In this document: positions 41,892 through 51,047 of the stretch, piece by piece
Position numbering within the stretch: the first letter of the stretch is position 1
Layout: each line of letters starts with the position of its first letter
Assembly: GCF_031846525.1 (NCBI RefSeq)
Contig: NZ_JAVRHM010000001.1
Span: 434,001 to 498,000, forward strand
DNA length: 64,000 nucleotides
Direction of reading: 5' to 3'
Source: Autumnicola patrickiae
Lineage (GTDB): Bacteria; Bacteroidota; Bacteroidia; Flavobacteriales; Flavobacteriaceae
Notes under the pieces: model-generated
The model's database searches: none
What the model was told of the DNA's origin: nothing
What the model saw: the letters and a program-made list of their open reading frames with translations, nothing else
Made by a program: the position numbers and the translations under genes

Positions 41892-43478
41892 TCACACCGG
41901 CCTTTTTCGCTTATATTTTACCATAGCAAACAGGAAAATAAATAAAGCCAAAAACTGGGCTACACGTGCAATATAATCGCCGTATTCTACATAAAATGTC
42001 TTTTTATTGTTCAGAAGCACCTCCGATTTTATGCTTCCGCGTTTTTCATACTCTAAAGTTTGTCCGACATCTCCCAGAGGGTTTATAAAAGCTGAAATCC
42101 CGGTATTAGCACTTCTTACTACCGACTTCCGGGTTTCTATTGCTCTTAATTTTGCATAACTCAAATGTTGCTGGTGACCTTGTGTGTCTTCCCACCACGC
42201 ATCGTTGGTAATAATTGTAAGAAATTCGGCTCCATTCTGGACATAGCCGGTAACATATTCTCCATACACAGATTCATAACATATAATGGGTGCCGTAAAA
42301 GCACCATTATCGAGTTTAAATACTTCCCGATCCGGTTGAGTGGTCTTCATAGCCACTGTTCCGCCTAAATCTATCATTACGTCCCCTAAAATGGGTTTTA
42401 AAAGACTCTGATAAGGGAAATTTTCGACCCCAACAACCAGTTTTGACTTATGATAGAGCTGGGATTCATCATCACTTATCAAAAATGCCGAATTATAGTC
42501 GTCATACCAGTCATTTGGACCTAATTGATTGCTTTGCCGTCGTACCTGACCCGGATCGCTGAAACGCTGATAAAAAGAGACACCCCCCAAAAAATTCAAA
42601 TTATCGTACTTCTGCACGATTTGTCGGCCGAAGTAAGCTGCTTCAGAATTTTCAAATTCCTGTAACACTGTACCATCTGCAAAAACAGTTTCCGGAGCAA
42701 CAAGAAGGTCTGTAGATTGCGTTGTTTTCTCCTCAGCTAAATCTGAAAGCAAGCTGGCGATACGAGCGTCGTTAGTGTTATATTTTTCCGTATAAGGATT
42801 AATATTTGGTTGAAGCACGACTGCTTCCATAGATCTCTCCGGCATTTCATAGTTGTACCGAATAATATATGAGACTGAAATTGGTATGATAAGAAGAAGT
42901 ACAGTTTTAAGTATTCCGCGGTAGATGAATGCTTTATCCTGAAATTCACGGTAAAGTAGAACTGCTTTAAAAACAGCAATATTAACCAGCCAGATCCACA
43001 ATGTACCACCAAAAGTACCGGTATATTCATACCATTGTATCAAATTGTGATATTCCGAAAAACCATTCCCAAGATTTAACCACGGCCAGGAAAAGTCCCA
43101 GTTGAGATGAATTTTTTCAAACACGATCCAAATACTGATAAGAAATGAGGAGGCTGCGGTAAAATTGGTTCTCTTAGCTACTACGTGGTAAATGAGAAAA
43201 ACGATGCTCATAAGGAGCGAATTAGCAAGAATTGCAAAAGCGCCCCCAAAAGGAGTAGAAAAGTAAATCCAGTAGGTGGTTATGATGTTCCAGATAAAAA
43301 ATGTGAGGTAGGCTACTCCAAAAACTGTCAGTTTGCTGTAACTGGAAAAGTTTCTGATTTTAAATTCCGCAAACAACAAAGGCACAAAAGCAATAAATAA
43401 AAAGAACGGAAAACCGTAGGTTGGCCAGCCTATTGCGAGTAAAAATCCGCTTAAAATAGCTAGTAAAATATTTTTCAT
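41892..43478 (-). CDS. lnt: Apolipoprotein N-acyltransferase
   Basis: Inner-membrane enzyme that adds the third acyl chain to lipoproteins (528 aa). About six membrane helices (residues 1-210) precede a periplasmic nitrilase-like domain. The catalytic triad can be read as Glu in APETVFADG, Lys in YHKSKLVVGVENFPY and Cys in PIICYESVYGEYV. A final membrane helix (VAQFLALFIFLFAMV) closes the protein. It stands alone before the polysaccharide locus. Confidence 0.92.
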   Translation of the reverse strand: MKNILLAILSGFLLAIGWPTYGFPFFLFIAFVPLLFAEFKIRNFSSYSKLTVFGVAYLTFFIWNIITTYWIYFSTPFGGAFAILANSLLMSIVFLIYHVVAKRTNFTAASSFLISIWIVFEKIHLNWDFSWPWLNLGNGFSEYHNLIQWYEYTGTFGGTLWIWLVNIAVFKAVLLYREFQDKAFIYRGILKTVLLLIIPISVSYIIRYNYEMPERSMEAVVLQPNINPYTEKYNTNDARIASLLSDLAEEKTTQSTDLLVAPETVFADGTVLQEFENSEAAYFGRQIVQKYDNLNFLGGVSFYQRFSDPGQVRRQSNQLGPNDWYDDYNSAFLISDDESQLYHKSKLVVGVENFPYQSLLKPILGDVMIDLGGTVAMKTTQPDREVFKLDNGAFTAPIICYESVYGEYVTGYVQNGAEFLTIITNDAWWEDTQGHQQHLSYAKLRAIETRKSVVRSANTGISAFINPLGDVGQTLEYEKRGSIKSEVLLNNKKTFYVEYGDYIARVAQFLALFIFLFAMVKYKRKRPV

Positions 43479-43742
43479 AACCGTACTTGTATGGTTGAAT
43501 TTTATTAATGAATCGCCGCTGAAGTTCTGTTGTTAAATAAGATACTTCTAAAGCCACATCAGAAGCATGATATTGTCAGCGCAAATTTAGAGCCAGCTGA
43601 ATTAACCTGTTACTGAAGTCAAAAATAGTAAACACAATCTTATTCGGGTGGTAACCCAACTGAATTTCTGAAATGGATATCAATAATTCTTCCTATATGA
43701 TAAACCTTTTTATAAAGAGATTTTCATCCCATTAACTTCCGG

Positions 43743-45134
43743 TCATTGTCCTCTATAGAATATAATAGTACTAAACGTTTTCAGGAGAATATCAATATCC
43801 AGGAATAAGCCCCTGTGCTTAATATAATACAAATCGTATTGAAGCTTTTCCAGACTGTCGGTATGGGAAGTTCCGTAATTGGCCATTACCTGTGCCCAGC
43901 CGGTAAGTCCCGGTTTTATAACATGCCGCGTCTCATAAAAAGGAATTGCTTCAGATAATTCTTTCACAAAAACCGGTCTTTCGGGACGGGGGCCAATCAT
44001 GCTCATTTCTCCCTTAAGCACGTTGAGAAACTGCGGAATTTCATCTATTCTCGAACGCCTGAGAAATTTTCCGAAGGGAGTTATGCGGAGATCATCTTTT
44101 TGAGCATATTGCGGACCTGCTAATTCCGCATCGTGCAACATAGTCCGGAATTTCAATATAGTAAAAGGTTTTCCATATTTCCCTATCCTCTCCTGGGAAT
44201 AAAATAGTTCCCCCCGATTAGCAAGTAAATTCCCAACCAGGATGAAAGGAAGAATTGAGACACCAAAAAATATTCCGACAACTGCAGCAATTATATCAAA
44301 AATACGTGAGGAAAGCCTGTAAAACTGATTGGCATTATTCCGGCTAAAGGGAAAATAACGATAAAAATCTTTATCTACTTTATCTACGGGGATCCTCCTG
44401 GTTGTTTCCTCGTAAACATGATAATAATCTTTAATTGGAACTCCCCTCATAAGCAACTCATTAAGCTGATTATAAAGAGGTAATATTAAATTTCTTTTGT
44501 GTGCATGCGCCACGATAACCTCGTTAATATGGTATTCTTCAACTGCAGAAGACAATTCCTCCACCTTAAACCGGGTCAAACCCTCATAATCAAAATCTGC
44601 GTACTCTTTCTCTGTATTAATAAACCCAATGACAGAGTAATTTGGATCAGAATTACGAAGTGTCTCTGCAATTAATTTAATATCAAAAGAATCTCCCACA
44701 ACCAATACCCTTTTGTAAAATCGCGGCGTGGTAATTAAAGCGATATAGGCATATCTCCAAACCAATAAAATGCCCGCAATAGAAAGAAAAAAGAACAAGA
44801 TCTGCAAACGATTTTCCGGTAAACTAGGGGTAATAAAAGGAGTTAAAATATAAAATAGTACAGTGAGCGATGTGGTAAGAATGACGTTCTGAAGAACACT
44901 ATCAAACCTACTGGCTTTCTGAAGGTCGTACAGTTCGAATACGGTAGCAAAAAAATTAAAAAAAACAACAAGAACTACAGTCCAAACCCAATATTGACTA
45001 TCTATTCTGAAATAGCTAAACTGAAAGATGATACCTACAATACTAAGGGCAAGCAGTACAAAAAAGGTGTCAAAAAGACGCAGAAATATCTTTCGCTCGG
45101 AAATTTCAAAATGAAATAGGGGCTTATCAGACAT
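43743..45134 (-). CDS. Polyprenyl-phosphate sugar phosphotransferase (initiating glycosyltransferase)
   Basis: A 463-aa membrane protein of the WbaP/WcaJ type. It has four N-terminal helices (about 14-130), a central CoA-binding-like Rossmann region (RVLVVGDSFDIKLIAE), one more helix, and a C-terminal bacterial sugar transferase domain with ERIGKYGKPFTILKFRTM (about 327-344) and LNVLKGEMSMIGPRPE. It transfers a sugar phosphate to undecaprenyl phosphate to begin the repeat unit. It is the last gene of the locus in transcription order, 39 bp after the preceding glycosyltransferase. Confidence 0.92.
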   Translation of the reverse strand: MSDKPLFHFEISERKIFLRLFDTFFVLLALSIVGIIFQFSYFRIDSQYWVWTVVLVVFFNFFATVFELYDLQKASRFDSVLQNVILTTSLTVLFYILTPFITPSLPENRLQILFFFLSIAGILLVWRYAYIALITTPRFYKRVLVVGDSFDIKLIAETLRNSDPNYSVIGFINTEKEYADFDYEGLTRFKVEELSSAVEEYHINEVIVAHAHKRNLILPLYNQLNELLMRGVPIKDYYHVYEETTRRIPVDKVDKDFYRYFPFSRNNANQFYRLSSRIFDIIAAVVGIFFGVSILPFILVGNLLANRGELFYSQERIGKYGKPFTILKFRTMLHDAELAGPQYAQKDDLRITPFGKFLRRSRIDEIPQFLNVLKGEMSMIGPRPERPVFVKELSEAIPFYETRHVIKPGLTGWAQVMANYGTSHTDSLEKLQYDLYYIKHRGLFLDIDILLKTFSTIIFYRGQ

Positions 45135-45173
45135 GCGGTAGGTTAATTCGGTAACGCGATAAAGATATAATTT

Positions 45174-46184
45174 TTAGCATAGCAATTCCAACCAAATCTC
45201 TTTAACTCTTTCCCAGTCGAAACCTTCTGCTTTTTGCCGGGCATTAAGAATAAGCCGTCCGGCTTCCTCCGGATTACTGATCAAAAACTGAATTGCCTTA
45301 GCAGCTTCCTCTTCATTATTTTCGGTTATAAGAAGTCCCTGCTTCTGATTTTGAACTAAATAAGGAATACCTCCAACATTGGTAGAAACTACCGGCAAAC
45401 CCAGTGCCATAGCTTCGATTACACTTACCGGTGCATTGTCTGTATTAGATGTGTTTAAAAAAACATCATATCCTGATGCCAGACTATGCCATTCTTCTTT
45501 CTGAAGTTTACCGGTAAACTTTACCTGAAGGTTGTGAGCTTCGGCAAAGCTCCTACAGGTTTTTAGATTTCCGTCTTTATCCGGCCCAACCATGCACAAT
45601 TGCGCATCAGGAAAATCCTTCTGTAAAATCTTCAAAACTTTTAAAGCCAGCATGGGATTATATACTTCTGCAAAAGACCTTACCCAAAGAATTTTTGGCT
45701 GAATTTTTTTACGTGAAATGAACCTGTATCGTTTCAGCGGAATAGAATTCGGAATATATTTCAGGTTCTGGAATCCATGCTTCTCAAAAACTTTCATAAA
45801 ATATTGGGAAGGAGCTACATTGCAAAAAGCTTTTCCGAATAGTTCACGACTAACCATCTCGTTCTCTCTTAATCTCTGTTCCAGGTTTCCACCATGTAAG
45901 ATAGGTATGTAAGGAAGTCCTAAGTTACGGCAGAGCTTGGCCGAAAGTACGGCATACAAAAAATTTGAGGTGCTATAAGTATCAATTAGTACTAGATCTG
46001 AACTTCCGTAGTTTCCTGCAATTGTTCTCATCATATCCAGTAAACGGAAAATCTTATTTCTTTTTGAAGATGCTGTAATTATACTGAAACCTTCTTCTTC
46101 TAATAATTCCGAAAGAGTGTCAATCGCGGTAGGTGAGGCTCCGTGTTTCTCCAGCTTATTACCAATGTAGATAAGTCGCTTCAT
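45174..46184 (-). CDS. Glycosyltransferase, GT4 type
   Basis: A 336-aa GT-B retaining glycosyltransferase. The C-terminal EX7E motif lies in SVIEAMALGLPVVSTNVGG (about 258-276), and a nucleotide-binding KILWVRSF strand precedes it. It is clearly paralogous to the next gene (46191-47204) along its whole length, sharing VLIDTY, YIPILHGGNL, ELFGKA/SLFGKA and LCMVGP. The sugar donor is unknown. It is separated from its paralog by only 6 bp. Confidence 0.88.
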   Translation of the reverse strand: MKRLIYIGNKLEKHGASPTAIDTLSELLEEEGFSIITASSKRNKIFRLLDMMRTIAGNYGSSDLVLIDTYSTSNFLYAVLSAKLCRNLGLPYIPILHGGNLEQRLRENEMVSRELFGKAFCNVAPSQYFMKVFEKHGFQNLKYIPNSIPLKRYRFISRKKIQPKILWVRSFAEVYNPMLALKVLKILQKDFPDAQLCMVGPDKDGNLKTCRSFAEAHNLQVKFTGKLQKEEWHSLASGYDVFLNTSNTDNAPVSVIEAMALGLPVVSTNVGGIPYLVQNQKQGLLITENNEEEAAKAIQFLISNPEEAGRLILNARQKAEGFDWERVKEIWLELLC

Positions 46185-46190
46185 ACAGAC

Positions 46191-47204
46191 CTACTTCAAC
46201 ACACGGTTCCAATCTTCTTTTACGGTTTCCCATCCAAAGTTTTCTACCTTTTTCCGGGCTTCTTTACAAATTTCCTTTGTCTTTTGAGTATCTTGAATTA
46301 ACTCTGAAATAGCTTCTGCCATTGCCTTTTTATCATTTTCAGAAACAAGTATGCCATCCTTTTCATCTTCAATAAGCGCCGGCATACCACCAACATTGGT
46401 AGAAACCACAGGAAGACCAAGGCTCATCGCTTCAATAACACTTATTGGAGTATTATCGATGGTGGTGGTATTTATAAAGAAATCATAATCGGATGAAAGT
46501 TTTGCCCATTCCTTTTTCTTTAATTTCCCGGTAAAGCGCACGGGAAGGGAATGCTTCCGGACGTAGGATTTACAGGTTTTCATGCTGCCATCCTTTTCGG
46601 GGCCAACCATACACAACTCCGCATCGGGATATTCCCTTAAAAGTTCAGTTAAGACTTTTATTGCCAGTAACGGATTATATCTTTTCTGAAATCGTCGCAC
46701 CCACAAAAGCTTTGGTTTAAATTCCGTACGCTCCTTAAAAGGGTAATTTTCAAGCTCAATAGAATTAGGAACAATTTCAGTATTATCAAATCCCTTTGCT
46801 TTAAAAATGTCGTATAAAAATCTGGAAGGCGCAACATTAACTTTTGCTTTTCCAAAAAGACTCTTGCTGTAAGACATAGAGTCTTCCAGTCTTTCGGGTA
46901 GGTTACCGCCATGAAGGATTGGAATATATTCCAGACTATAATATTGACACGTTTTTGCTACCAGATAAGCATAATAAAAGTTCATAGCGCCGTAGGTGTC
47001 AATAAGAACAACATCTGTAGTTTTCCGGTATTTTGCAACCATTCCCAGCATCTCGATAAGACGCAAGCCTTTATTATTTCTTGTGGATGCGGTTTTTACA
47101 ATATAGCCTTCCTTTTTCAGCATTTTACTGAAGAAAGAAATATAAGTTGCCGTAAAGCTATTTACCCGCAAGTCGTTTCCTATGTAAAGGATCCTTTTTT
47201 TCAT
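46191..47204 (-). CDS. Glycosyltransferase, GT4 type (paralog of neighbour)
   Basis: A 337-aa GT-B enzyme with the EX7E segment SVIEAMSLGLPVVSTNVGG and full-length similarity to the protein at 45174-46184. A tandem duplication with divergence is the simplest origin. Its start lies within the last 47 bases of the polymerase/ligase gene. Confidence 0.88.
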   Translation of the reverse strand: MKKRILYIGNDLRVNSFTATYISFFSKMLKKEGYIVKTASTRNNKGLRLIEMLGMVAKYRKTTDVVLIDTYGAMNFYYAYLVAKTCQYYSLEYIPILHGGNLPERLEDSMSYSKSLFGKAKVNVAPSRFLYDIFKAKGFDNTEIVPNSIELENYPFKERTEFKPKLLWVRRFQKRYNPLLAIKVLTELLREYPDAELCMVGPEKDGSMKTCKSYVRKHSLPVRFTGKLKKKEWAKLSSDYDFFINTTTIDNTPISVIEAMSLGLPVVSTNVGGMPALIEDEKDGILVSENDKKAMAEAISELIQDTQKTKEICKEARKKVENFGWETVKEDWNRVLK

Positions 47205-48486
47205 CTACAATATATAGTAATGCCAAGCCATACACGAAAGCCGGAAGGGCAATTCGCATGGCAGAATGGTTTATTGTTAAAAACCAAAATGCTAAGAACG
47301 CCAAAAAATAATAATTGTTTCTAAATTTTGTCCAAAAGATTATGGGGACAAATATAAGAATTAGGATTGCCACCAGCCCGAGCAGGCCATGTTCAGATAA
47401 TAATCGGCTAACTTCATTATGAGAAGCCGTTTCTGTTCCCGCTTCTTCAGATCTGAATTCTTTTGCTTTGCCCACCCCAACCCCTATAACAGGATTATAA
47501 TAAAAGCCTTTTAGTTCGGTAATAATTAGTTCTGCCCTTCCGGTGGTAATATCATCTTCAAGTTTACCCGAGGCATCCCGGTTGGTATATCTATAAGTGA
47601 TAAGACCCTGGGTTTGTACGGTAATAACAGCCCAGGTAGTAACTACTGCAAACAAGAGCAGCGCCATCTTTTTTATCAACTTGGACTGTGATTTTGAATC
47701 CTGCTTTATGTAATAAATAAAGATAAAAGCCAATGCACAAACCAGTGCTGTAAAAACTCCACCTCTGGAAAAGGTAACAATTGCCCGATAACTCATTAGA
47801 GTTAGCAGAACCATATCTATTATATTGATCGTTCTGTCTTTGATGGTAAATAGTCGCGTACATACCAAAAAGGCGCCGAGTCCCATTACAGTAGAGATCT
47901 GATTAGGCCCATAACCCCCTGAAGCAGCATAATTGGAGTTTGTCCCACTCATAAGCGCCTCACCAATACTTGGGGTATAAAAATAAAGGTATGCCATATT
48001 AGCAACCAGTGGCATCAGTAACATCATCAAGACGTAATTGAATTCTACTTTAGAAATTTTCTTATAGTAGCAATATAATGCTGAAACCCCAAGGCAAACT
48101 GGTCCACTCAGGTTAAAAGCAATTGCCTTTCTAAAGACAACATCATAGTCTAGCGTAAATGAAGCTACTACAACTCCGGGAAACAATATAAAGAGATATA
48201 TCCAAAAGGGTACGGTTCTGGAGGAGGTACCTTTATAGAACATGCCAATTAAAAGAAAAAGAATAACAGAATATTTTCCGGTTTCGTAAAAAACCATTCC
48301 TCCGTTCATTCTAAAAAAGACCTCCGCACCTGCCATATAAGCCGCTGCCATAAGCGCTTCATTGTTCTTGTTTTCTTTTAATATTACGTACAGGAGAAAA
48401 CCTCCCAAGATTCCAAAAAGCATAAATTGAGCGGCAGGGCGATAGGCATATACAGCAAACCCCATTAGCACATGGAGAAGCAGCAC
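47158..48486 (-). CDS. O-antigen ligase/polymerase-like membrane protein
   Basis: A 442-aa protein with about 11-12 membrane segments and a long periplasmic loop containing YRYTNRDASGKLEDDITTGR and the motif VIGVGVGKAKEFRSEEAG then SHNEVSRLLSEHGLLG. The G-G then H-N-E pattern is typical of Wzy_C/WaaL proteins. It could polymerise repeat units or ligate the glycan to lipid A; sequence does not decide. It overlaps the downstream glycosyltransferase start. Confidence 0.85.
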   Translation of the reverse strand: MLLLHVLMGFAVYAYRPAAQFMLFGILGGFLLYVILKENKNNEALMAAAYMAGAEVFFRMNGGMVFYETGKYSVILFLLIGMFYKGTSSRTVPFWIYLFILFPGVVVASFTLDYDVVFRKAIAFNLSGPVCLGVSALYCYYKKISKVEFNYVLMMLLMPLVANMAYLYFYTPSIGEALMSGTNSNYAASGGYGPNQISTVMGLGAFLVCTRLFTIKDRTINIIDMVLLTLMSYRAIVTFSRGGVFTALVCALAFIFIYYIKQDSKSQSKLIKKMALLLFAVVTTWAVITVQTQGLITYRYTNRDASGKLEDDITTGRAELIITELKGFYYNPVIGVGVGKAKEFRSEEAGTETASHNEVSRLLSEHGLLGLVAILILIFVPIIFWTKFRNNYYFLAFLAFWFLTINHSAMRIALPAFVYGLALLYIVDEKKDPLHRKRLAGK

Positions 48487-48568
48487 TTTTAAATAGGATA
48501 TGTAATTAAGCTTTTGAATATGAAGATCTTTTTCAGGGGCTAATTTACTACTTGTCTGAATTTTACAC

Positions 48569-51046
48569 TCACAACTGACGATAAAATCCTATAACTTTAT
48601 GAATCACTTTATCTACAGAATAATTTTTACTAACAGAACGGTTTAATGCGTTGGCATCTCTTGCCATTTTTTCCTTATCATGATGATAAGAACAAATAGC
48701 ATTAGCCAAAGCAGTGGCGTCTTCGGGATCAACAACGAAGCCGTTCTTCTGAACAACCTCAGGAATCTGGCCAACTTTTGTTACTACCACAGGGAGACCT
48801 GCCATTGCATACTCCAGCAGAGCCAGAGGCAGTCCTTCAGACCGGGAAGACAATACTCCAAGGTCTGCCGCCATTAAATATTTATAAATATCGTCCTGCT
48901 CTTTATATAAATAGATATGATCCTGAACCGGTGATTCTGCAATTTTTTTCTGCAGGTTTTCTGAATAAGTCGTTCCGGGATCACCGCCAATAAGGTGCAG
49001 ACTTGATGGGAATTGATTACCGAAAATTTCAAAGGCTTCCAGCAGCGTAGCATGATCTTTTTGAGGACGAAAGTTTGCCACACAAATTATTTTGAACTCA
49101 TTTTCTTCACCTTTAAGCCTGAATTCCGATTGAAACTTTTCTGAAGGAGGAGCAACAAAGTTGTTGATATAAGTAACCCGTGGACAATGAAGATTGTTTA
49201 CCGCCCACTCCTTTAGATCTGAATTTACTGAAATAATTCCGTCGAAATACCGGGAGAAGAAAGCCAAAGGCTGAAGAGGCCTTTTCTCTAAAAATTCACT
49301 ATTGCCGTAGTGATCGTGCCATATAAGCTTAATCTGCACCCCTGAAAGTTCTAGCAGACCAGCCAGAAAATATGAAGTGCCATGCGCATGAACAATGTCA
49401 ATTCTCTCTTTTTCAAGAAAGCTTTTCAGTTTCCAAATTGCAGATAAATCGAGGCTGCTCTTTTTATTCAGAAATAAATAACCGACTTCAGCTCCAATAT
49501 CTTTTTTGAGCAAACCCTCTTTCCGGGTGCAGCATAAATAAGATCGGTGATAATTTTTACTAAGAGCATTGGCGTAAGCAACGGCCATCTTTTCTGCCCC
49601 TCCCGGTCTTAGGGAATCTATTAGTTGAAGGATCCGGAGGGGCTTGGGGATGTCGGTTGTCGGTTGTGGATTTTCGGTTGTGAGTTTTGAGTTGGGGGCT
49701 GGCAGTTGTGAGTTGTCGGTTGTGAGTTGTGGAGTATGGTTTGTAGTTCTTCCTTTGGTAGAATTTGGGAGTCTAAATCCCAGGATTTCCTGGATCGCCT
49801 TTTCAAATTTCTCTAAAGTATATTGCTGACTCCACTCCTGTGCTGCCAAAGACATTTCCTCTAACTGTCCGGGATTATTTAAAAGGCTGATTATTTCTGC
49901 CAAATTGAATTCCGCACTGGACATTAATTTGTTTTCTTCAGAAAAACCTGTTCTCGATACATTTTCAGGAACTGCTCCCGCAGCTTCCTGAAACCACTCG
50001 AACTGACGATCTTTCTGCAAATCGTTGAAAAGTCTATTCCTTAGTAAAATCCCTCTTTTTGTAACAGTAGTTTTTTCGAGAGCTCCCCCTTCGGGGGCGG
50101 GGGGGGCTCCCAGCATCCATGGCAGACAGCTAACGGGCGTCGCTATCGGGATACAGCCAAAAAACATGGCCTCTGCCACGGCTTTTGGCCAGCCTTCACT
50201 CCTTGAAGGCAGTATCAAAAAATGGCAATTTTCGTACTCCGTTTTCAGCTCAGCTAGTTTTTTGTTTCCGTGGAAGGTAACGAAAGCATCCAACTTGTTC
50301 GTTTTTACATATTCTTCCAGTTCTTTCCTTAGAATTCCGTCTCCAAAGATGTCCAGGCTCACTTCTACACCTTTTTCCTGAAGTTTTTCTACCAGTTGAA
50401 TGGCAAATTTGGGATTTTTTCCTTCCACCAGGCTTCCTACAAACATAAACCCATAGGGAGAACTAAAATTATCTTCAATTTTCCTCTTTTCAGTTTCTGA
50501 AAAAGAGGCAGTGAAAAAAGGCACAATATTGGCCGATTGGTTTGGCCAATTTCCATATACGAGAACTTTGATATTCCGGCTTAAAAAAGTGTTACTTAAA
50601 ATTTTCTTCTGAAGTTTATACGTCCACGGCTGCGCAGCTTCAGGATCCCAATTCCCGGCGTATTTTACTGTTTTTGGCTTTTTGGGAAAAAAAATCTGAA
50701 GAAAGCATCCAATTAAACTTACATTTCCGGGACAACGAAGGTGAATATGATCTGCTTTACGCATTACCTTCAGTATTCCCCAGATCACCTTCGGCATTTT
50801 AACGAGTGATTTTATACTGTTGCCAATATTTGTAAAATTCAGGGCAGGAACCTGGTAGAAGTCAGTTTCAACTTCAGTATAAGAAGTTTCAATGGCAGCG
50901 GGAGCACCGGAAATTTTTGGAGCTGTGATTAGTAGTTTATCTACAGATTTCAGCCAGATATCCATCTCTTTTATATAAGGAGCGTAGGAATAGAATTTCC
51001 CTTCCTGCTCCTTGTGCAAAATGTAGCTGATAATTCCGAATTTCAT
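48569..51046 (-). CDS. Fused tandem glycosyltransferase (two GT4 domains)
   Basis: An 825-aa protein made of two GT-B enzymes. Domain 1 (1 to about 430) starts MKFGIISYILHKEQEGKFYS and has SEGWPKAVAEAMFFGCIPIA. Domain 2 (from about 470) starts LRILQLIDSLRPGGAEKMAV and has SRSEGLPLALLEYAMAGLPV. Between them lies a roughly 35-residue linker made only of Thr, Asn, Pro, Gln, Ser and Lys-rich text (TTDNSQLPAPNSKLTTENPQ), encoded by repetitive DNA at 49645-49750. A frame extends to 51082, but the ATG at 51046 is one base after the previous stop and gives the usual N-terminus. Confidence 0.88.
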   Translation of the reverse strand: MKFGIISYILHKEQEGKFYSYAPYIKEMDIWLKSVDKLLITAPKISGAPAAIETSYTEVETDFYQVPALNFTNIGNSIKSLVKMPKVIWGILKVMRKADHIHLRCPGNVSLIGCFLQIFFPKKPKTVKYAGNWDPEAAQPWTYKLQKKILSNTFLSRNIKVLVYGNWPNQSANIVPFFTASFSETEKRKIEDNFSSPYGFMFVGSLVEGKNPKFAIQLVEKLQEKGVEVSLDIFGDGILRKELEEYVKTNKLDAFVTFHGNKKLAELKTEYENCHFLILPSRSEGWPKAVAEAMFFGCIPIATPVSCLPWMLGAPPAPEGGALEKTTVTKRGILLRNRLFNDLQKDRQFEWFQEAAGAVPENVSRTGFSEENKLMSSAEFNLAEIISLLNNPGQLEEMSLAAQEWSQQYTLEKFEKAIQEILGFRLPNSTKGRTTNHTPQLTTDNSQLPAPNSKLTTENPQPTTDIPKPLRILQLIDSLRPGGAEKMAVAYANALSKNYHRSYLCCTRKEGLLKKDIGAEVGYLFLNKKSSLDLSAIWKLKSFLEKERIDIVHAHGTSYFLAGLLELSGVQIKLIWHDHYGNSEFLEKRPLQPLAFFSRYFDGIISVNSDLKEWAVNNLHCPRVTYINNFVAPPSEKFQSEFRLKGEENEFKIICVANFRPQKDHATLLEAFEIFGNQFPSSLHLIGGDPGTTYSENLQKKIAESPVQDHIYLYKEQDDIYKYLMAADLGVLSSRSEGLPLALLEYAMAGLPVVVTKVGQIPEVVQKNGFVVDPEDATALANAICSYHHDKEKMARDANALNRSVSKNYSVDKVIHKVIGFYRQL
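49645..49750 (-). repeat. Low-complexity repeat DNA encoding an interdomain linker
   Basis: On the minus strand the stretch is made of variants of ACAACCGACA, ACTCACAACT and CAACTCAAAACTC. The units are about 7-11 bases and imperfect. It lies in frame inside the double glycosyltransferase gene and resembles intergenic low-complexity DNA rather than coding sequence. Confidence 0.8.
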
Positions 51047-51047
51047 A

